64,000 bases of DNA from DASQZT01 sp963728965 (GCA_963728965.1 CAVSMH010000006.1:1736001-1800000), one strand, 5' to 3'. Shown: positions 42,032 through 51,543, numbered from the stretch's first letter. Notes: generated from the letters alone by a model not told the origin. Translations and numbers: made by a program.

Positions 42032-45000
42032 ATGGAAATGGGCATCAATATCGGTCTGGACATTGGGGCCATCAGTCTCAAACTGGCCGCGCTGGGCCGA
42101 CCGGGCGACCGGAGCGCGCTCGAGGCGTTAGAGGCGGCGCATCCGGAGTTCCGGCTCACCACGCTGGGCGAGCGGCCGCTGGTGCTGTCCGATTACCGGC
42201 GCATCGCGGGCAGCCCGATTCAGTCCACCTACGATCTGCTGCGGGAACTCTACGAGACGATTCCGGAGGCGAGGGTGGAGGGCATTCGGGTGACGGGGTC
42301 GGGCAGCCGCACCATCGCCAAGGTGCTGGGGCTGTTTTTCGAAAACGAATTCAAGGCCATCGCGCGGATGATAAGCGAATGCTACCCGCAGATCCGCACG
42401 GTGTTCGAGATCGGCGGGGAGAGCTCGAAGTACATCCGGCTGGACGGCGGCGGCATTGTGGACTACGACCGGTCGGGGGAATGCGCGGCGGGGACGGGGT
42501 CGTTTCTGGACCAGCAGGCGCTGCGCATGGAGTACTCGGTGGAACAGGTGGGCGAGGTGGTGTGCACGGCCACCTGCGCGGCGCGCATCGCCGGGCGCTG
42601 TTCGGTGTTTGCGAAGAGCGACATGATCCATGCGCAGCAGAAGGGATACTCGCCGGCGGAGATTCTGCGCGGCTTGTGCGACGCGGTGGCGCGCAATTTC
42701 AAGAGCTCGATCGTGAAGGGGCGGCCGGTGGAAGCGCCGGTGGCGCTGATTGGGGCGGTGTCGCAGAATGCCGGCGTGACGGGCGCGCTGCGGGAGGCGT
42801 TTTCGCTTTCGGCGGACGGGCTGATGGTGCCGGCCGAGTACGCGTGGTGCGGGGCGATCGGCACGGCGATCCTGGAAGCGGAAGAGACGAGGAAGCGGTC
42901 GATTCTGGAGATTCACCGGCTGCGCCAGCACGATGCCGAGGAGCGGGTGGAAGACACGCACCCGCTTTCGACGGAGAACGTGGTGCAGTTACGCAGCCGC
43001 GTGGGCGTGTATGTGCCGCCGGCGGAGGGGAAGATTCCGGCGTACCTGGGGCTGGACATCGGGTCGGTCTCGACGAACGTGGTGGCGATCGACGAGTTCG
43101 GCACGGTGATTCACGATGTGTATCTGCGGACGGCGGGACGGCCGATCGAGGCGGTGCAGCAGGGGCTGGCGGAAGTGGAGCAGAAGTGGGGCGGGCGGCT
43201 GGAGATCCGGGGTGTGGGGACGACCGGGTCGGGGCGCGAGCTGATCGCGGAATTTGTGGGCGCCGACGTGGTGAACGACGAGATCACGGCGCACAAGACG
43301 GGGGCGATCCACATCAGCAAGACGCTGGGCGGCGAGCCGGTGGACACGATTTTCGAGATTGGCGGGCAGGATTCGAAGTTCATTTCGATCGAGCACGGAG
43401 TGGTGGTGGACTTCGCCATGAACGAGGCGTGCGCAGCGGGCACGGGATCGTTTCTCGAAGAGCAGGCGGAGAAGCTGGGGATCAGCATCAAGGGCGAGTT
43501 TGCGACGCTGGCGCTGTGCTCGGCGAGTCCGACGCGGCTGGGCGAACGGTGCACGGTGTTCATGGAACGGGACGTCACGGGATGGCTGCACAAGGCGGAG
43601 ACGGTGCCCAACCTGGTGGCGGGGCTGGCGTATTCGATTGCGCTGAACTATTTGAACCGGGTGGTGCGCGGGCGGAAGATCGGCAACGTGATTTACTTCC
43701 AGGGCGGGACGGCGTACAACGACGCGGTGACGGCGGCGTTTGCGAGTCTGCTGGGAAAACGGATCACGGTGCCGCCGTACAACGGGGTGATGGGGGCGAT
43801 CGGAATGGCGCTGATCGCGCGGCAGTGGCATGAGGCGACGGGGGGCGCCACGCGGTTCCGCGGCTACGACCTGCACAAGCTGCAACTGGCGACGCGCGAT
43901 TTCGTATGCAAGGCGTGCTCGAATCTGTGCGACATGAAGGAATTCGTGATCGAAGGACAGAAGAGCTACTGGGGCGACAAGTGCTCGGACAAGTTCCGCA
44001 AGCCTTCGGCGACGGGGCGCAAGCCGGTGATCGAGGACCTGTTCGCGTATCGCGAGCGGCTGCTGGAGGCGCTGCCCGCCGCCAGTGGCAGCCGTTTCAA
44101 AGTGGGGCTACCGCGGGCGATGACGATGCTGGAGCGGATGCCGTTCTGGCGGCGCTATTTCGCGGAGCTGGGGATCGAGACGGTGCTTTCGCCGGTGACG
44201 GACCCGCGCATTTCGGCGGCGGGCGTGGACCTGGCGGTGGCCCAGCCGTGCTACCCGGTGCAGTTGGCGCACGGACACACGCAGGCGCTGGTAGATGCGG
44301 GCGTGGATTACATCCTGCTGCCCAACATGGCGGACGCGGAAGCATGCGGCGATGGCGGGCCGTCGCACTACTGCCCTTGGAACCAGACGCTGCCATGGGT
44401 GCTGCGCGCGGTGCCGGCGCTCGAAGCGCACCAGCACAAGTTCCTGATTCCGACGCTGCATTTCAAGCTGGGACCGCAGCAGGTGCAGAAGGCGCTGGCC
44501 GAGACGATGCGGCGGGTGGGTGTGGCGCGGCGGGCGAGCGATCGGGCCGTAGAAGCGGCGTACGAGGAGCAGCGGCGATTTCAGGAGCGGCTGCTGGAGG
44601 CGGGCAGGCGGGCGCTGGCGGTACTGGAAGAGACGGGCGAGCCGGGGCTGGTGCTGGCGGGGCGCTCCTACAACATCTATGACCGCGGGGTGAACTGCGA
44701 TATTCCGCGCAAGCTGCGGCACCGCTACGGGGCCAACGTGATTCCGTTGGATTTCCTCGTGACGGGAAAGGACACTCTCGACGACATCCACCAGAACATG
44801 TTCTGGATTTCGGGGCAGAAGATTCTGGAAGCGGCGCGCATTGCGGCGCGGAAGCCCAACCTGCACGTGGTATACATTACGAATTTCAAGTGCGGGCCGG
44901 ACTCCTATATCAAGCATTTCGCGCGGGAGGCGGCGGGGGCGCCGCTGCTGGTGCTGCAATTCGACGGGCACGGCAACGATGCCGGCTACATGACGCGCTC

Positions 45001-45064
45001 GGAAGCGTACCTGGACAGCAAGGGGATTCTGCGATGTTACCAGCAGTCGAACCGTATCCACTAA
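42032..45064 (+). CDS. Acyl-CoA dehydratase activase (two BcrAD/BadFG ATPase domains + DUF2229)
   Basis: 1010 residues. Two ASKHA-type activase domains: residues about 4-265 (NIGLDIGAISLKLA, EIGGESSKYI, C151 in ECAAGTGSFLDQQA, CTATCAARIAGRCSVFAKSD) and about 330-600 (YLGLDIGSVSTNVVAIDEFG, EIGGQDSKFI, C467 in ACAAGTGSFLEEQAEKLG, CSASPTRLGERCTVF). Each has the cysteine that ligates the shared [4Fe-4S] cluster in HgdC-type activators. From about 620 a DUF2229/HgdB-like part follows (CKACSNLCDMKEF, QPCYPVQLAHGH, CGPDSYIKHFAREA). Such proteins use ATP to inject an electron into 2-hydroxyacyl-CoA dehydratases or related reductases. ATG 42032 is chosen; ATG 42038 is possible. The next gene overlaps its end by 31 bases. 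Confidence 0.88.
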   Translation: MEMGINIGLDIGAISLKLAALGRPGDRSALEALEAAHPEFRLTTLGERPLVLSDYRRIAGSPIQSTYDLLRELYETIPEARVEGIRVTGSGSRTIAKVLGLFFENEFKAIARMISECYPQIRTVFEIGGESSKYIRLDGGGIVDYDRSGECAAGTGSFLDQQALRMEYSVEQVGEVVCTATCAARIAGRCSVFAKSDMIHAQQKGYSPAEILRGLCDAVARNFKSSIVKGRPVEAPVALIGAVSQNAGVTGALREAFSLSADGLMVPAEYAWCGAIGTAILEAEETRKRSILEIHRLRQHDAEERVEDTHPLSTENVVQLRSRVGVYVPPAEGKIPAYLGLDIGSVSTNVVAIDEFGTVIHDVYLRTAGRPIEAVQQGLAEVEQKWGGRLEIRGVGTTGSGRELIAEFVGADVVNDEITAHKTGAIHISKTLGGEPVDTIFEIGGQDSKFISIEHGVVVDFAMNEACAAGTGSFLEEQAEKLGISIKGEFATLALCSASPTRLGERCTVFMERDVTGWLHKAETVPNLVAGLAYSIALNYLNRVVRGRKIGNVIYFQGGTAYNDAVTAAFASLLGKRITVPPYNGVMGAIGMALIARQWHEATGGATRFRGYDLHKLQLATRDFVCKACSNLCDMKEFVIEGQKSYWGDKCSDKFRKPSATGRKPVIEDLFAYRERLLEALPAASGSRFKVGLPRAMTMLERMPFWRRYFAELGIETVLSPVTDPRISAAGVDLAVAQPCYPVQLAHGHTQALVDAGVDYILLPNMADAEACGDGGPSHYCPWNQTLPWVLRAVPALEAHQHKFLIPTLHFKLGPQQVQKALAETMRRVGVARRASDRAVEAAYEEQRRFQERLLEAGRRALAVLEETGEPGLVLAGRSYNIYDRGVNCDIPRKLRHRYGANVIPLDFLVTGKDTLDDIHQNMFWISGQKILEAARIAARKPNLHVVYITNFKCGPDSYIKHFAREAAGAPLLVLQFDGHGNDAGYMTRSEAYLDSKGILRCYQQSNRIH

Positions 45065-46281
45065 AAGGCAAGCGGATCTACATCCCGCCGATGGCTTATG
45101 GGAGCGCGCAGGCGTTCGCGTCGGCGTTCCGGGCGATCGGGCTGGAGGCGGAGCCGACGCCGGCGTCGGACCACCGGACGCGGGAGTTGGGCGCGCATTA
45201 CACGTCGGGGGACGAATGCTATCCGGCGAAGGTGACGGTGGGCGACTTCATGAAAGTGCTGGAGCGGCCGGAGACCCAGCCGGAACGGGTGGCGTTCTTC
45301 ATGCCCACGGCGGAGGGGCCGTGCCGTTTCGGGCAGTATGCGCCCTACCTGCGGCAGATCCTGAACAGCAACGGATACGGGAATGTCGAGATCCTCTCGC
45401 CCAGCAGCCAGAATGCCTATGACGGGTTGGGGGAGCTGGCCAAGCCGTTCGTGCGAACGGGATGGCGCGCGCTGCTGTGCGCCGACCTGCTGTCGAAGCT
45501 GCTGCTGATGAACCGTCCGTACGAAGAACGGAGCGGCGACAGCGAGGCGGCGTACGAAGCATCGCTGAAGGACCTGTGCGCGACGCTGGAACAGACGCCG
45601 GTGGAGCCGGGGGTGCAACTGCTGGCGCTGCGCGACGCGATGCTGCGGAGCCGCGACCGGTTTCGGAAGCTGGCGATTGCGCGGCGCTCGCATCCGCTGA
45701 TCGGGATTGTGGGTGAGATTTTCTGCCGGCTGAACACGTTTTCAAACGAAAACCTGGTGGAGTGCCTGGAAGGGTACGGCGCCGAGGCGTGGCTGTCGGA
45801 CATTGTGGAGTGGATCTGGTACACGAACTCGGAGCACTTCCGGAAGCTCAAGCTAGAGGGGCGGCTGTGGACGCTCGAAGCGTTGGGGGCGTGGGTGCGG
45901 CAGCGGGTGCAGAAGCGTGACGAGCACGTGCTGCTGGAGCCGTTCGAGAAGGATTTCGCGGGGCGCGAGGAGCCGGACATTTACGAGATTCTGGAGTGCG
46001 CCCGGCCGTACCTGCCGCGGGAAGGGGCGTTCGGCGAAATGGTGCTGAACGTCGGAAAAGTAGTGTACCTGGCGAAGAAGGGCGCGGCGGGGATCATCGA
46101 CATCAGCCCGTTCACGTGTATGAACGGCATTGTGTGCGAGGCGATCTATCCGCGGGTGAGCCGGGACCTGGGCGGGATCCCGATCCGGAACTTTTATTTC
46201 GATGGCACGCAATCGGACCTGGATCGCGATCTGGGGGTGTACATGGAACTGGCGCGCGGCCATCGGCGCCGGCTGGGCTGA
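45034..46281 (+). CDS. DUF2229/HgdB-like partner of the CoA-dehydratase activase
   Basis: 415 residues from ATG 45034, preceded by AAGGGG at good spacing; it overlaps the activase gene by 31 bases in another frame. It reads as the C-terminal third of the large (about 1,400 residue) one-piece activase proteins: RIYIPPMAYGSAQAFASAFR, HYTSGDECYPAKVTVGDFMK, FFMPTAEGPCRFGQYAPYLR, HPLIGIVGEIFCRLNTFSNE and IIDISPFTCMNGIVCEAIYP. The Cys residues in DECYPAK, GPCRFGQ, IFCRLNT, FTCMNG and IVCEA are candidate iron-sulfur or substrate-binding ligands. Together with the upstream gene it forms a split version of that protein. The overlap implies equal production of both chains. Confidence 0.85.
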   Translation: MLPAVEPYPLKGKRIYIPPMAYGSAQAFASAFRAIGLEAEPTPASDHRTRELGAHYTSGDECYPAKVTVGDFMKVLERPETQPERVAFFMPTAEGPCRFGQYAPYLRQILNSNGYGNVEILSPSSQNAYDGLGELAKPFVRTGWRALLCADLLSKLLLMNRPYEERSGDSEAAYEASLKDLCATLEQTPVEPGVQLLALRDAMLRSRDRFRKLAIARRSHPLIGIVGEIFCRLNTFSNENLVECLEGYGAEAWLSDIVEWIWYTNSEHFRKLKLEGRLWTLEALGAWVRQRVQKRDEHVLLEPFEKDFAGREEPDIYEILECARPYLPREGAFGEMVLNVGKVVYLAKKGAAGIIDISPFTCMNGIVCEAIYPRVSRDLGGIPIRNFYFDGTQSDLDRDLGVYMELARGHRRRLG

Positions 46282-46385
46282 CGGCACGGCGGATAGAGCG
46301 AGAGATCCAGGACTTCCATGACTGCCAGCGAACGGGAGTTCGGCGTGGGTGACGCCGGAGGGCGCGGGAGCGATGGCGGCGGGGA

Positions 46386-46871
46386 TTACAACTTCTTGAA
46401 GAGCTTGTCGAAAGCGTTGCGCGCGTCTTCGGGATTGCGGGGAGCGGGCGGGCCCACCGGCGCGGGCGGCGGCGCGGCGGAATTGGAGGCAGTGCCCTCG
46501 CGAGCAACCGTGACACGGGGCGTGAAGAGGCTGCATTCGTTGGCCTTGTCCTTGCCGGCAATGCGCACGGGAATGGGCTTGAGGCACTGAAAACGAGTGG
46601 ACGGTTCGAAGTGGGAACACTGTTTGCAGCAGTGCAGGGGCGAGTTGCACTTGGGGCAGACGCTGTTGAAATCGGTTCCCGGCGGAAGGGTCACAGAGCA
46701 GTTGAAGCAGCGCGCGGCGGCTACATGCTGGACCAGGCGGGGGAGGCGGGGGCCGGTCACATCGATGGGTAAGCGGGGACCCTGCTGTTTGGGCCGGTCT
46801 TCGCGATAGCCTTTGCCATCGCGTTCGGTATCCATGTACCCAGGTTGTTTGTACTTGCGATCGCTGTCCAT
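46386..46871 (-). CDS. Small zinc-ribbon protein of unknown function
   Basis: 161 residues with a strongly charged N-terminal 40 residues (MDSDRKYKQPGYMDTERDGK), a Cys cluster at about 55-90 (CFNCSVTLPPG, VCPKCNSPLHCCKQCSHFEP, FQCLKP), a further Cys in NECSLFTP and a Pro/Ala linker ending PEDARNAFDKLFKKL. The four CxxC-type pairs could bind one or two zinc or iron ions. No membrane segment. It is convergent with the activase operon. The fold may be a nucleic-acid or regulator zinc ribbon; no family is claimed. Confidence 0.75.
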   Translation of the reverse strand: MDSDRKYKQPGYMDTERDGKGYREDRPKQQGPRLPIDVTGPRLPRLVQHVAAARCFNCSVTLPPGTDFNSVCPKCNSPLHCCKQCSHFEPSTRFQCLKPIPVRIAGKDKANECSLFTPRVTVAREGTASNSAAPPPAPVGPPAPRNPEDARNAFDKLFKKL

Positions 46872-47156
46872 GGTGGGAAAGATGCTCCGTTTGAGGGACG
46901 AAAGAACGTTTTAAGAGACACTCCGCAGCGCCGGGCTCCAACGAACTCCTACGGACGCGTCGCAAGCGAGACGATGCAACGGCGGTTATCGAGGAGTGAA
47001 CCGAAGGAAGGCGCCAGCAATGCCAGGTTCGGAACCCGCCAATGCTTCAAATTCATATGTACCACGGAACCGGTCAAGTTTGCACGTTTCTTTTTGATGA
47101 CCGGCGCGGGGCAAGCCAACGGGTATGTTTGCGCGCAGCGCCGGACCGACGAACGA

Positions 47157-49706
47157 TTAACCCACGGGACTCCATTTGAGGAGACTGGTACAGGGGCGGG
47201 TCAGGGGATCATCGAAATGATTCGGGCTGACTCGCAAGGAATAACCGAGGCGGCCGGTTTTCTCGGGAACGACGTCTTTACCAAAGACATCAATCGCACC
47301 CTGCCGTTCGACATGGGGAAGTACCATGACCTCGGTGTCTTCGAGGTGGCCATTGCTGTGCACGCGGCCGAGGACGATTTCGACGCGCACGTCGCCGGGG
47401 GTCAAGCCGGCCAGATCGATGGCGGCGCGAACCGGGACGGGCCTGCCGTTCATGACGGAACCGCTCGGACCGGGGCCGGCGTCGACGAAGCGGACATGGT
47501 CCCACACCTCGCGGATGCGCGCGTTCCACTGAGCCTTCTCGCGGACCATCTGGTAATCGTCCTGGACGGTGCGAACGAACTGGCGGTGGGCCGGTTCGTA
47601 GAGCTCGGTCATGTATTCGCGGAGCATGCGGCGGCAGTCGAAGTTGGGGCTGATGTAGCGCAGGGACTGTTTGACGCGGCGCATCCACTCGCGCGGCGTT
47701 TGCTCGCGGCGCTCATAGAACATGGGCACGATTTCGTTCTCGAGGAGGTAATAGATGGCGCTGGCATGGAGGCCGTCCTGGTCCTCGGAGTACGGCTCAC
47801 GCTCGCCGATGGCCCAACCGCCGAGGGATTCGTAGGCTTCGTCGAACCAGCCGTCGAGGATGCTGAGGTTGAGCACGCCGTTGATGGCGGCTTTCATTCC
47901 GCTGGTGCCGCAGGCCTCTTCGCCGCGGCGCGGGTTGTTGAGCCACAGATCCACGCCCTGCACCATCTCGCGGCCTACCTTCATATCGTAGTCTTCGATG
48001 AAGACGACGTGTTTCCAGAGATCGGGATCGCGCGAGTATTGGATCACGTCGCGGATGTAGCTCTTGCCGGGCTGGTCCTTGGGATGAGCTTTGCCGGCGA
48101 TGACCAACTGCACGGGCATATCCTTGTTCAGCAGAATGCCCTTGAGGCGCTCGATATCGCGGAACAGCAGGGTGGCGCGTTTATAGGTGGCGAAGCGGCG
48201 GGCGAAGCCGATGGTGAAGGCGTTCGGATCGAGCACTTCGCTGGCGCGGTGGACCTCGGCGGCGGGAGCCTGGCGGCGCAGCGCGGATTCCTGCTGGCGC
48301 ACGCGGACGAAATTCACCAGACGGCGTTTGCGGCGCCGGTGCACTTCGTGCAACTCCTCGTCGGGAATGTCTTTGATCTGGGTCCAGATGGTGGGGTCGT
48401 TGAAGCGTTCGCGCCAGTCGATGACGAGGTACTGGTCGTAGAGGGCGGCCAATTCGCCGTTGATCCAGCTCGGCAGGTGGACCCCGTTGGTAATGGACGT
48501 AATCGGAACTTCCCAGATGGGCAACTGGGGCCAGAGGTCGTGAAACATCTCCTGGGAGACCTGGCGATGCAGGCGGCTGACGGCATTGCGGTAAGAGGAC
48601 GTCTTCAGTGCCAGGACCGCCATCGAGAAGCGTTCGTCGCGATTGTAGGGATTGCGCCGGCCGAGCGCCATGAGTTGCTGGAAATCGATGCCGACTTCGG
48701 CGCAGTACTCGGAGAAGTAGTGATACATCAGGCCGGGGTCGAACAGGTCGATGCCGGCGGGAACCGGGGTGTGGGTGGTGAAGATGTTGCTGGTGCGCGA
48801 CGCTTCCAGGGCTTCTTCGAAGTTCAGCTTGTCGTCGCGCATGTGGAGGCGGATCTGCTCCAGGGCGAGAAAGGCGGAGTGCCCTTCATTCATGTGGAAC
48901 ACGGTGGGCCGCAACTCCATGGCCCTGAGGGCGCGCATGCCGCCGATGCCGAGGACGATCTCCTGGCGGATGCGGGTGTCGATATCGCCGCCGTAGAGGG
49001 AATCGGTGATGTCACGATCCTGGGGGAGCAGGTTGTCGGGGATATTGGTATCGAGGAGGTAGAGGGTGATTCGTCCGACTTCCAGCTTCCAGACCTGGAT
49101 ATAGACGTTACCGGCGGGGAGTTTGACGGTGACTTTGAGATCCTGGCCGTCGGCGGTTCGGGCCGGCTGCAGGGGCAGGGTGTAAAAATCATTGGTCGGA
49201 TAGCGTTCCTGCTGCCAGCCATCCGGGTTGAGGAGCTGGCGAAAATAGCCCTGCTGGTAGAGCAGGCCCAGGCCGATCAGGGGATAGTCCTGGTCGCTGG
49301 AGGATTTGAGGTGATCTCCGGAGAGAATTCCGAGGCCTCCGGAATATACCGGCAGGCATTCAGTGAGTCCGTACTCGGCTGAGAAGTAAGCGATCAGCTT
49401 GCCATCGGGGGTGGAGTTCTTGCGCACCCGGGCATCGAAGGCTTCACAGGCCATCCGGTAATGGGTGAGATAGCGGGGGTCACTGCCGGCCTTTTGGAGG
49501 GTCGACTGGGAGACCCGGCCCAGCATCAGGACGGGATTGTAGCCACATTCGCGCCAGAGGGCAGAGTCCAGGCGGCGGAACAGCGTCCGGACGACAGGTT
49601 CCCAACTCCACAACAGGTTATAGGCAAGTTCGGACATCCGGGAGAGCGATTCGGGGAGCGCCGGCCGAACCAGAAACTCACGAATGGGCTGAATATGAAA
49701 GGGCAT
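47157..49706 (-). CDS. glgP: Alpha-glucan (glycogen/maltodextrin) phosphorylase
   Basis: 849 residues from ATG 49706; GGAGG lies 12 bases upstream and the frame further up is not phosphorylase-like. Matches the short bacterial alpha-glucan phosphorylase type: AYFSAEYGLTECLPVYSGGL, GILSGDHLKSSSDQDYPLIG, FHMNEGHSAFLALEQIR, TTHTPVPAGIDLFDP, FTIGFARRFATYKRATLL and the PLP-lysine motif EEACGTSGMKAAINGVLNLS. It releases glucose-1-phosphate from alpha-1,4-glucans with inorganic phosphate and pyridoxal phosphate. A C-terminal beta-domain of about 90 residues follows (PVPVRAAIDLAGLTPGDVRV). It stands alone, with no other glycogen gene in the window. Confidence 0.93.
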   Translation of the reverse strand: MPFHIQPIREFLVRPALPESLSRMSELAYNLLWSWEPVVRTLFRRLDSALWRECGYNPVLMLGRVSQSTLQKAGSDPRYLTHYRMACEAFDARVRKNSTPDGKLIAYFSAEYGLTECLPVYSGGLGILSGDHLKSSSDQDYPLIGLGLLYQQGYFRQLLNPDGWQQERYPTNDFYTLPLQPARTADGQDLKVTVKLPAGNVYIQVWKLEVGRITLYLLDTNIPDNLLPQDRDITDSLYGGDIDTRIRQEIVLGIGGMRALRAMELRPTVFHMNEGHSAFLALEQIRLHMRDDKLNFEEALEASRTSNIFTTHTPVPAGIDLFDPGLMYHYFSEYCAEVGIDFQQLMALGRRNPYNRDERFSMAVLALKTSSYRNAVSRLHRQVSQEMFHDLWPQLPIWEVPITSITNGVHLPSWINGELAALYDQYLVIDWRERFNDPTIWTQIKDIPDEELHEVHRRRKRRLVNFVRVRQQESALRRQAPAAEVHRASEVLDPNAFTIGFARRFATYKRATLLFRDIERLKGILLNKDMPVQLVIAGKAHPKDQPGKSYIRDVIQYSRDPDLWKHVVFIEDYDMKVGREMVQGVDLWLNNPRRGEEACGTSGMKAAINGVLNLSILDGWFDEAYESLGGWAIGEREPYSEDQDGLHASAIYYLLENEIVPMFYERREQTPREWMRRVKQSLRYISPNFDCRRMLREYMTELYEPAHRQFVRTVQDDYQMVREKAQWNARIREVWDHVRFVDAGPGPSGSVMNGRPVPVRAAIDLAGLTPGDVRVEIVLGRVHSNGHLEDTEVMVLPHVERQGAIDVFGKDVVPEKTGRLGYSLRVSPNHFDDPLTRPCTSLLKWSPVG

Positions 49707-49818
49707 ACAACAGCGCTTCCTCCAATGTAACAGATCGGTGGGGGGAAGCCTGGACATTAGGGTAACAGGACCGGGCGCGGCGGCGGGTTGGGGCCGAGCG
49801 AGTCGATCGAGGGGGGAC

Positions 49819-49847
49819 TTTACAGAGAAAAGTACTTGATATAAGAT
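49819..49847 (+). promoter_or_regulatory. Promoter of the membrane protein/wHTH pair (leaderless-type)
   Basis: TTTACA (49819-49824), 17 bases, TAAGAT (49842-49847), then seven bases to ATG 49855. A shifted reading TATAAG at 49840 is possible. There is no Shine-Dalgarno sequence between promoter and start. Confidence 0.45.
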
Positions 49848-49854
49848 AAATGGG

Positions 49855-50451
49855 ATGGCGATCCCCCGCCCCCTGCCCGTCGAACTGCACGAGCACGCGA
49901 TGGACAACCTGCGGTACATCCGCAGGACCATCGAGCGTGCGGGCTCGTTCACGGCCGTTCCGGGAATCGGCGGCATGCTGATGGGTTCTACGGCGCTGGC
50001 GGCGGCATGGCTTGCGGAACGCCAGTCGCTGAGCGAACGGTGGATGGCGGTGTGGCTGGGGGAGTCGCTGGTGGCCCTGCTGATCGGGGTGGCCGGAGTG
50101 GCCGTGAAGTCGCGGGCGGCCCGGATGCCGCTCTTCTCGGGTCCGGGTTACAAGTTTGTGGCCGGCTTCGCTCCGGCGATGCTGGCGGGGGCCATCCTCA
50201 CCGGGATCCTGTTCACGCAGCACCAGGTATCGCTGTTGCCCGGGGTGTGGCTGCTGCTGTACGGGGTGGGGATCGTCTCCGGCGGCGCCGCCTCGGTCCG
50301 CGTGGTCCCGCTGATGGGCGCGTGTTTCATGATCGCGGGCGCCCTGGCGTTCCTTTTTCCGGCCGCGCCCGGGGATATCGTGCTGGCCGCCGGTTTTGGG
50401 GGCATTCATATTGTGTTCGGTACGGTGATTGCGGTGAAATATGGCGGGTAA
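49855..50451 (+). CDS. Conserved membrane protein of unknown function, coupled to a wHTH regulator
   Basis: 198 residues. A cytoplasmic N-terminal helix (ELHEHAMDNLRYIRRTIERA) precedes five or six membrane segments (FTAVPGIGGMLMGSTALAAA, VWLGESLVALLIGVAGVAV, GFAPAMLAGAILTGILF, LPGVWLLLYGVGIVSGG, VVPLMGACFMIAGALAFLF, IVLAAGFGGIHIVFGTVIA). The family is not named; similar genes precede winged-helix regulators in acidobacteria. Its last codons overlap the start of the regulator by 11 bases. The pair may form a membrane sensor with a DNA-binding partner, which is inference. Confidence 0.8.
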   Translation: MAIPRPLPVELHEHAMDNLRYIRRTIERAGSFTAVPGIGGMLMGSTALAAAWLAERQSLSERWMAVWLGESLVALLIGVAGVAVKSRAARMPLFSGPGYKFVAGFAPAMLAGAILTGILFTQHQVSLLPGVWLLLYGVGIVSGGAASVRVVPLMGACFMIAGALAFLFPAAPGDIVLAAGFGGIHIVFGTVIAVKYGG

Positions 50452-50818
50452 GCAAAATGCAGCCAGGCGGGAGCGTGACAAGAGGCCCCAACCGGTCGCG
50501 GAGGGCATCGCTACGGCGGCCACGGCGCCCAAGCTCGACCGCCTGATCCACGAGCGGTTGCGGCTGGGCATCCTGAGCGCGCTCTCGGTGAACGAATCGC
50601 TGACGTTCAACGAGCTCAAGAAACTTCTCGACACCACCGATGGCAACCTGAGCGTGCACGCCAGGAAACTGGAGGAGGCCGGCTACGTCTCCTGCACCAA
50701 GTCGTTCGAGGGCCGCATGCCGCGGACCGATTACAAGCTGAGCGGCACCGGGCGGCGGGCCCTGGAGCGTTACCTGGACCACATGGAGGCGTTGATCCAG
50801 GCGATGCGCGATCGCTAA
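50441..50818 (+). CDS. Winged-helix transcriptional regulator (ArsR/MarR-like)
   Basis: 125 residues. After a 25-residue basic N-terminal tail comes a winged helix of the HTH_34 type: LDRLIHERLRLGILSALSVN, LTFNELKKLLDTTDGNLSVH with the recognition helix ARKLEEAGYVSCTKSF, and the wing EGRMPRTDYKLSGTGRRALE. A C-terminal dimerisation helix ends the protein. Such regulators commonly repress neighbouring operons; targets here may include its own upstream membrane gene. It begins inside the upstream gene and lies 11 bases before uppS. Confidence 0.87.
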   Translation: MAGKQNAARRERDKRPQPVAEGIATAATAPKLDRLIHERLRLGILSALSVNESLTFNELKKLLDTTDGNLSVHARKLEEAGYVSCTKSFEGRMPRTDYKLSGTGRRALERYLDHMEALIQAMRDR

Positions 50819-50829
50819 GGGGATTTTTT

Positions 50830-51543
50830 ATGGCTATCGACTTTGAATTTCAAAGTACTCTGCACGTAGGGATCATCATGGACGGCAACGGGCGCTGGGC
50901 GATTTCCCGGGGGCTGCCGCGCGTCGCCGGGCACCGGGCCGGGGTGGAGACGGTGCGCCGCGTGGTGGAGGCCGCCCCGGAAGCCGGCATTGGCGTGCTG
51001 ACGCTGTTTGCGTTCTCCTCGGACAACTGGCGCCGGCCTTCGACGGAGGTGGAGGCGCTGATGAAACTGTTGCGCCTGTATCTCGATCGCGAGGCGGCGC
51101 GCTGCCTGGAACAGGGGGTGCGGGTTGAAATGATCGGCCGGCGCGACCGGCTGGATCCGGCGCTGTGCGAGGCCATCGCGGGCGTGGAGGCGGCAACCGC
51201 GCGGGGCACGCGGCTGCGCCTGCGGCTGGCGGTGGACTACTCGGGCCGCGACGCGATTCTGGCCGCGGCCGGGGCGGTGCAGGAACTGTCGCGGGACGCG
51301 CTCGGCCGGGCGCTGGGACCGCCAGTGGACCTGCTCATCCGCACCGGCGGCGAGCGGCGGCTCAGCGATTTCCTGCTGTGGGAGTGCGCCTACGCCGAGC
51401 TGGTGTTCTCGCGGACGATGTGGCCCGATTTCGGCGCCGCGGATCTGTCCGCCGCGGTGCGCGAGTTCCGCATGCGCGAACGGCGTTTCGGGGGTGTGCC
51501 GGCGTGCGCCGTGCCGCGGTTGCGCGAAGCCTGGCTGGAATAG
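50830..51543 (+). CDS. uppS: Isoprenyl diphosphate synthase (undecaprenyl diphosphate synthase)
   Basis: 237 residues, typical cis-prenyltransferase size. Signature GIIMDGNGRWA with catalytic Asp at residue 18, then GLPRVAGHRAGVETVRRVVE, LTLFAFSSDNWRRPSTEVEA, LRLAVDYSGRDAIL and the C-terminal LLIRTGGERRLSDFLLWECA followed by YAELVFSRTMWPDF. It extends farnesyl diphosphate with isopentenyl units to make the lipid carrier for cell-wall synthesis. AAGGGGA lies 6 bases before the ATG. It follows the wHTH gene by 11 bases, so it may be co-transcribed with it. Confidence 0.95.
   Translation: MAIDFEFQSTLHVGIIMDGNGRWAISRGLPRVAGHRAGVETVRRVVEAAPEAGIGVLTLFAFSSDNWRRPSTEVEALMKLLRLYLDREAARCLEQGVRVEMIGRRDRLDPALCEAIAGVEAATARGTRLRLRLAVDYSGRDAILAAAGAVQELSRDALGRALGPPVDLLIRTGGERRLSDFLLWECAYAELVFSRTMWPDFGAADLSAAVREFRMRERRFGGVPACAVPRLREAWLE

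Noticed and set aside
46845..49382. An 845-codon plus-strand frame antisense to the phosphorylase
   Set aside because: The minus-strand product has a PLP-lysine motif and full family architecture; the other is a mirror frame.
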